Assembly (NCBI GenBank): GCA_938004375.1
Contig: CALKWH010000188.1
Span: 1-39,753 of the forward strand
Origin: an uncultured Pseudomonadota bacterium
Lineage (GTDB): Bacteria > Myxococcota_A > Polyangia > HGW-17
Direction: 5' to 3'
DNA: 39,753 bases
Shown here: one piece after another, positions 36,944 through 39,753 of the stretch
How the letters are laid out: each line of letters starts with the position of its first letter
How positions within the stretch are numbered: position 1 is the first letter of the stretch
The notes under the pieces: model-generated
Databases searched by the model: none
Seen by the model: only the letters and a program-made list of their open reading frames with translations
Told to the model about the DNA's origin: nothing
Program-made: the position numbers and the translations under genes

Positions 36944-38803
36944 TCACGCCCCGCGGTAGGGGGCCGCCTTGAGGCCGGCCTTCTTCTCGCGCTCGTAGAC
37001 GGTGAGGATGACGCGCTCACACTTCATCTTGGCCCGCACGTCCTCGGTGGACTGGGCGAGCTTCTTGACGAACTCCTCGTCGTTGAAGCCCTCGAGGCTG
37101 CCCTCGAGCTGGAGCTTCATCTCCTTGAATTTATTGAGAACATAATTGAAATATTCCTGCGGATCCTCGCCGGGCGCCGGCGGCAGGATCACGTTGCCCG
37201 AGGTCTTCTTCTCGATCGGCGCAGGTGCCCCGGCGGCCTCGGCCCCGGCGACCGGGAGCTCGGCGGCGGCCGGAGTCGTCGGGAGGGCCGGCGCGGTGGG
37301 ACGCCCCGGGATCGGTGGAGGGACCGAGGACGGCAGGGGCGGCGCCGCGGACAGGATGGGTTTCTCCGGGAGCACGGCGGGGATCTTCTGCCCCGGCAAC
37401 TCCACGCCCTTGAGCTTCGGATACGCCAGCGGCTTGCCGGCCACCGGGGGCGGAGGCGGACCACCGTCCTTGAGCTGCAGGCCACCTGCACCGCCGCCCG
37501 CGGGAGCGGGACCGCCGAGGATGTCGCCGATGGACTTGTCGTGCAGCGACGGGCCGCCCTGGCGCTCGGCAGTCTTCTCCAGGGCCTCGTTGATCGCGCG
37601 GGCCAGGGACGAGAACCGACCATGGTAGGCCTGGTCGTTGATCAGCAGGATGTCGCCGGCGGCCACTTCCTTGGTGTGCTTGATCAGGCGGCGCAGCGGC
37701 ATGTCGCCCTCGAAGATGACGATGAGCATGCCGAGGATGAAGATGCCCAGGCCCACGCCCACCAGCATCCCCCACGGGAAGTCTTTCATCAACTGCTCCT
37801 GCGGGATGTGTTTGTCCATGAAAGCAAAGCTGCCCAACGGCGGCGGAAGTTTCCACGCCAGGACGTAATACACGCCGGTGTCGTCGGTGAGACCGGCGCC
37901 CTTCTTGGCGTCATCCTTCTTGGCGTCATCCTTCTTGGCGTCGCCCTTCTTGGCGTCGTCCTTCTTGTCCTTCTCCGGAGCGGCGGGGAGGGGATCCCCC
38001 TCCAGCAACGGATTGGTGACCTCACCGCGCAGTTGGCCCAGGATCACCTGGTACTCCTGCTTCTTGTCCACGAGGGTGGTCGAGGGGGAGAAGCCCTTCT
38101 CTGGGTTGCGCACGTCCGCTGCGTGCTTCTCGTACAGCGCGGGCACCTGCTCCCACACGTCGTGCTTGTGGGTGGTGTAGACCAGTTTGTTGTTCATGAA
38201 AATGGCGACCTCGACGTCGAAGTCCTCGGTCTTGGCGTGCCCCATGGCCTCCTGGAAGCCGGCGAGGAACTCGGTGTCGAACTTGCGCAAGACCACCAGG
38301 GTCCCGGCTACACGCTTGAAATCTTTGGATAAAATGGGCACCGCGAAGACCTGCAGCAGGTGGTTTTCCATGACCATCGTGTTGTCGCTGTGCCACCCCT
38401 GGACCGCCTCCTTGAACGGCGTGAAACTGGCCACCGACGCGCGACCCTTGGCCGAGTTCGCCAGCACGCCGCCGGACACGTCCGTGACGATGATCTCTTG
38501 CACGTTCAGGCGCTTGGCGAAGTCCTGCAGCACGGGGATGAGCTTCTCGGTGTCCTTCTGCGTCTCGGCAGCCTCCACGATGCGCTTGTCCAGTCGGAGG
38601 TTGCCCAGGCGGTCGAGCATCTGGCGCGACTCGCGCGCGAGTTCGGCCTCGAACGACACCTGCGCCATGTCCAGCAGCATGCCGTCCCCACGGTAGTTCT
38701 GCTTCAAGAAATACTCCGCCGGACGCGTGGCGACGAGCAGGGCACCGAGCGCGAGAACCCCGGCGAACGTAACCAGAACCAACCAGATCTTGGATAAAAA
38801 CAT
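36944..38803 (-). CDS. MXAN_5187-like membrane protein with Cache/HAMP layout
   Basis: The 619-residue protein is laid out like a sensor. TM1 is at 5-26. A periplasmic domain at about 30-340 carries a Cache-like core (QEIIVTDVSGGVLANSAKGR; VEVAIFMNNKLVYTT). TM2 is at 343-364, and a HAMP-like segment lies at 365-412 (PLRRLIKHTKEVAAGD). A Pro/Ala-rich linker at about 415-540 precedes a C-terminal domain at about 545-619 (EYFNYVLNKFKEMKLQLEG; AGLKAAP). That domain resembles the C-terminal domain of the Myxococcus protein MXAN_5187. No kinase or methyl-accepting domain is present, so the output is unknown. A Lys/Asp/Ala repeat interrupts the periplasmic domain at 278-302. GAGG lies 8 nt before the ATG. 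It follows the exported 269-residue protein by 13 bp and precedes the YqhD-like gene. Confidence 0.75.
   Translation of the reverse strand: MFLSKIWLVLVTFAGVLALGALLVATRPAEYFLKQNYRGDGMLLDMAQVSFEAELARESRQMLDRLGNLRLDKRIVEAAETQKDTEKLIPVLQDFAKRLNVQEIIVTDVSGGVLANSAKGRASVASFTPFKEAVQGWHSDNTMVMENHLLQVFAVPILSKDFKRVAGTLVVLRKFDTEFLAGFQEAMGHAKTEDFDVEVAIFMNNKLVYTTHKHDVWEQVPALYEKHAADVRNPEKGFSPSTTLVDKKQEYQVILGQLRGEVTNPLLEGDPLPAAPEKDKKDDAKKGDAKKDDAKKDDAKKGAGLTDDTGVYYVLAWKLPPPLGSFAFMDKHIPQEQLMKDFPWGMLVGVGLGIFILGMLIVIFEGDMPLRRLIKHTKEVAAGDILLINDQAYHGRFSSLARAINEALEKTAERQGGPSLHDKSIGDILGGPAPAGGGAGGLQLKDGGPPPPPVAGKPLAYPKLKGVELPGQKIPAVLPEKPILSAAPPLPSSVPPPIPGRPTAPALPTTPAAAELPVAGAEAAGAPAPIEKKTSGNVILPPAPGEDPQEYFNYVLNKFKEMKLQLEGSLEGFNDEEFVKKLAQSTEDVRAKMKCERVILTVYEREKKAGLKAAPYRGA
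37899..37971 (-). repeat. In-frame 15-bp repeat encoding KKDDA units
   Basis: About five 15-bp units, AAGAAGGATGACGCC and variants on the minus strand, encode KKDDA/KKGDA within the periplasmic domain of the MXAN_5187-like protein. The array keeps the frame and adds a highly charged flexible loop. Confidence 0.9.
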
Positions 38804-38816
38804 GGATGCGCCTCTG

Positions 38817-39626
38817 TCATTCTTCCATCAGGTAAGGGAGGGTCAACTTCACTTCCAGGGGCTTGAGCTCGCCCTTGCCCTTCTCGGGGATGACGACCTC
38901 CTGCGTGAGCAGCTCGCGGTTGCGGTCGATGAAGGACACCTGGTACTTGCCCGCGGGCAGGGGAGGCAGCTCGAAGGTGCCGTCGTCGTTGACCAGGGTG
39001 AAGTGATGGGAACGCACGAAGAGCACCCGCCCGACGGCGGACGGGAAGCCCGTCAACCGGAGGGGGAAGGACCAGAACCGGACGGTCTTGTCCGAGAGCT
39101 CCTCTCCACGGGGGTTGACGGGAATGACGCGGTCGACCTCGGGGGCCAGCGTCTCGGGGGCCACCTTCTCGCCGTTGATCACGCGACCGGGGACGACCAA
39201 CTTCACGTCCTTGCGGCCGTGATTGATCACGTGGAAGTCCGCCTCGTGGTTCAGCACCCACAACTGAGGCATGAACGTGCCGGCGCGGATGGCCAGCGCG
39301 GGGACGGCCGTACTCTGGGCGATGGGATTGGGCGGGGGCGGCTGCGTGTCCCAGACCACCACGGCCAACCGGGTCGACAGGAACAACTTCGGCGGCAGGA
39401 TCACCAGCGGATCGCGGTACCGGTGGTAGGCCTTCTCCTTGAGTTGGCGCAAAAAGGCCACGCGCTTCTCGGCGTCGGTGGCAGGCGGGGCCTCGGTGGC
39501 CTCCACCGTCCCGGTGATCGGGAACATCGGGATGGTCTTCACCGGGGGCCGGCGGCGTGCCGACGCCCAGGAGACGGGCAGACAGACGAGGACGAGGGCG
39601 ATCAGGATGGCGGGTCGTCGAAACAT
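38817..39626 (-). CDS. Exported cupredoxin/carboxypeptidase-regulatory-like protein
   Basis: From ATG at 39626 the 269-residue protein starts MFRRPAILIALVLVCLPVSW and ends its signal peptide at ASA, so it is exported. The middle (LWVLNHEADFHVINHGRKDV, then KLVVPGRVING) recalls the cupredoxin-like fold of methylamine-utilisation-type proteins, which read 'lNsDpvlHNvh', with possible His ligands. The C-terminus (LVNDDGTFELPPLPAGKYQV, then SFIDRNRE) is a carboxypeptidase regulatory-like beta-sandwich. No redox partner is adjacent, so metal binding is inferred. The alternative ATG at 39635 overlaps the promoter -10 and is rejected. It leads an operon with the MXAN_5187-like and YqhD-like genes. 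Confidence 0.7.
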   Translation of the reverse strand: MFRRPAILIALVLVCLPVSWASARRRPPVKTIPMFPITGTVEATEAPPATDAEKRVAFLRQLKEKAYHRYRDPLVILPPKLFLSTRLAVVVWDTQPPPPNPIAQSTAVPALAIRAGTFMPQLWVLNHEADFHVINHGRKDVKLVVPGRVINGEKVAPETLAPEVDRVIPVNPRGEELSDKTVRFWSFPLRLTGFPSAVGRVLFVRSHHFTLVNDDGTFELPPLPAGKYQVSFIDRNRELLTQEVVIPEKGKGELKPLEVKLTLPYLMEE

Positions 39627-39633
39627 GGCGCAC

Positions 39634-39661
39634 ATTGTACCGAAACCCGGTCAGGCGTCAA
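39634..39661 (-). promoter_or_regulatory. Sigma70-type promoter placed for leaderless mRNA
   Basis: On the minus strand TTGACG (39661-39656) and TACAAT (39639-39634) are spaced 16 bp apart (5/6 matches each). The ATG at 39626 begins only 7 nt after the -10, the normal distance to a transcription start, and no Shine-Dalgarno sequence lies between. The mRNA should therefore begin at or next to the start codon. Confidence 0.6.
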
Positions 39662-39700
39662 CGGTAATACTATGGAGTCGGGGGGCGGGGGACGCTTCTC

Positions 39701-39753
39701 GATTTCGATTTCGATTTCGATTTCGATTTCGATTTCGATTTCGATTTCGATTT
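39701..39753 (+). repeat. Hexanucleotide array (GATTTC)8+ running off the window end
   Basis: Eight full copies of GATTTC plus five bases fill the last 53 bases. The sequence stops inside the array, so true length is unknown and the contig probably broke here. It is the inverse orientation of the array at 35505-35546. Confidence 0.98.

Overview
The window reads as a contig end from a high-GC Gram-negative bacterium of the old 'deltaproteobacterial' type (Myxococcota, Bradymonadota or a relative). This is inferred from gene content, not from a marker gene. The signs are Asn-Asn-Val spacer lipoproteins, a giant cytoplasmic TPR protein, a PATAN/DUF4388-like protein, DUF1844, an MXAN_5187-like sensor protein and a long exported SppA. 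Bases 1-55 are Illumina adapter, and the last 53 bases lie inside a hexanucleotide repeat, so both ends are artificial and the source is probably a metagenome or draft assembly.

Bases 56-23695 are all on the minus strand. Read in the direction of transcription (right to left) there are three blocks. Block 1 (23695 to 19070) holds a 68-residue conserved small protein, a DUF1844 protein, imidazolonepropionase with an unusual N-terminal extension, a YgeW-type carbamoyltransferase, ribosomal protein L11 methyltransferase (prmA) and an NTF2-like lipoprotein, ending at a terminator at 18981-19020. Block 2 (18885 to 4979) holds a 3711-residue TPR protein, the ribosome-biogenesis GTPase engB, the acetyltransferase rimI and a polysaccharide-lyase-like toroid protein. 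Block 3 (4679 to 56) holds a PATAN-like protein behind a promoter with an overlapping palindrome, then fmt, rsmB and a truncated rpe. Translation and ribosome maintenance functions (fmt, rsmB, rimI, prmA, engB) therefore alternate with lineage-specific genes.

Bases 23902-35460 are on the plus strand. Two lipoproteins, a HAD phosphatase, a 9-bp tandem array, an AgmX-like/bicupin fusion, lipB and a two-domain SppA come first. After a new promoter (30483-30511) comes a tight four-gene cassette: a TelA-like coiled-coil protein, an orphan protein, a AAA+ ATPase and a degenerate GHKL/Hsp90-like protein. I consider this cassette the most likely undescribed system in the window. Its function is unknown; a chaperone-like or stress-response machine is only an inference.

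Bases 35461-35767 form a convergent intergenic region with a (GAAATC)7 repeat and several stem-loops, two of which compete for one strand. Beyond it, on the minus strand, an operon runs leftward from a promoter at 39634-39661: an exported cupredoxin/carboxypeptidase-regulatory-like protein (probably leaderless), a Cache/HAMP-type membrane protein and a YqhD-like iron-containing alcohol dehydrogenase. Overlapping stop/start ATGA junctions are frequent (at least seven), suggesting much translational coupling. I saw no tRNA, rRNA, CRISPR array, insertion sequence or phage gene.
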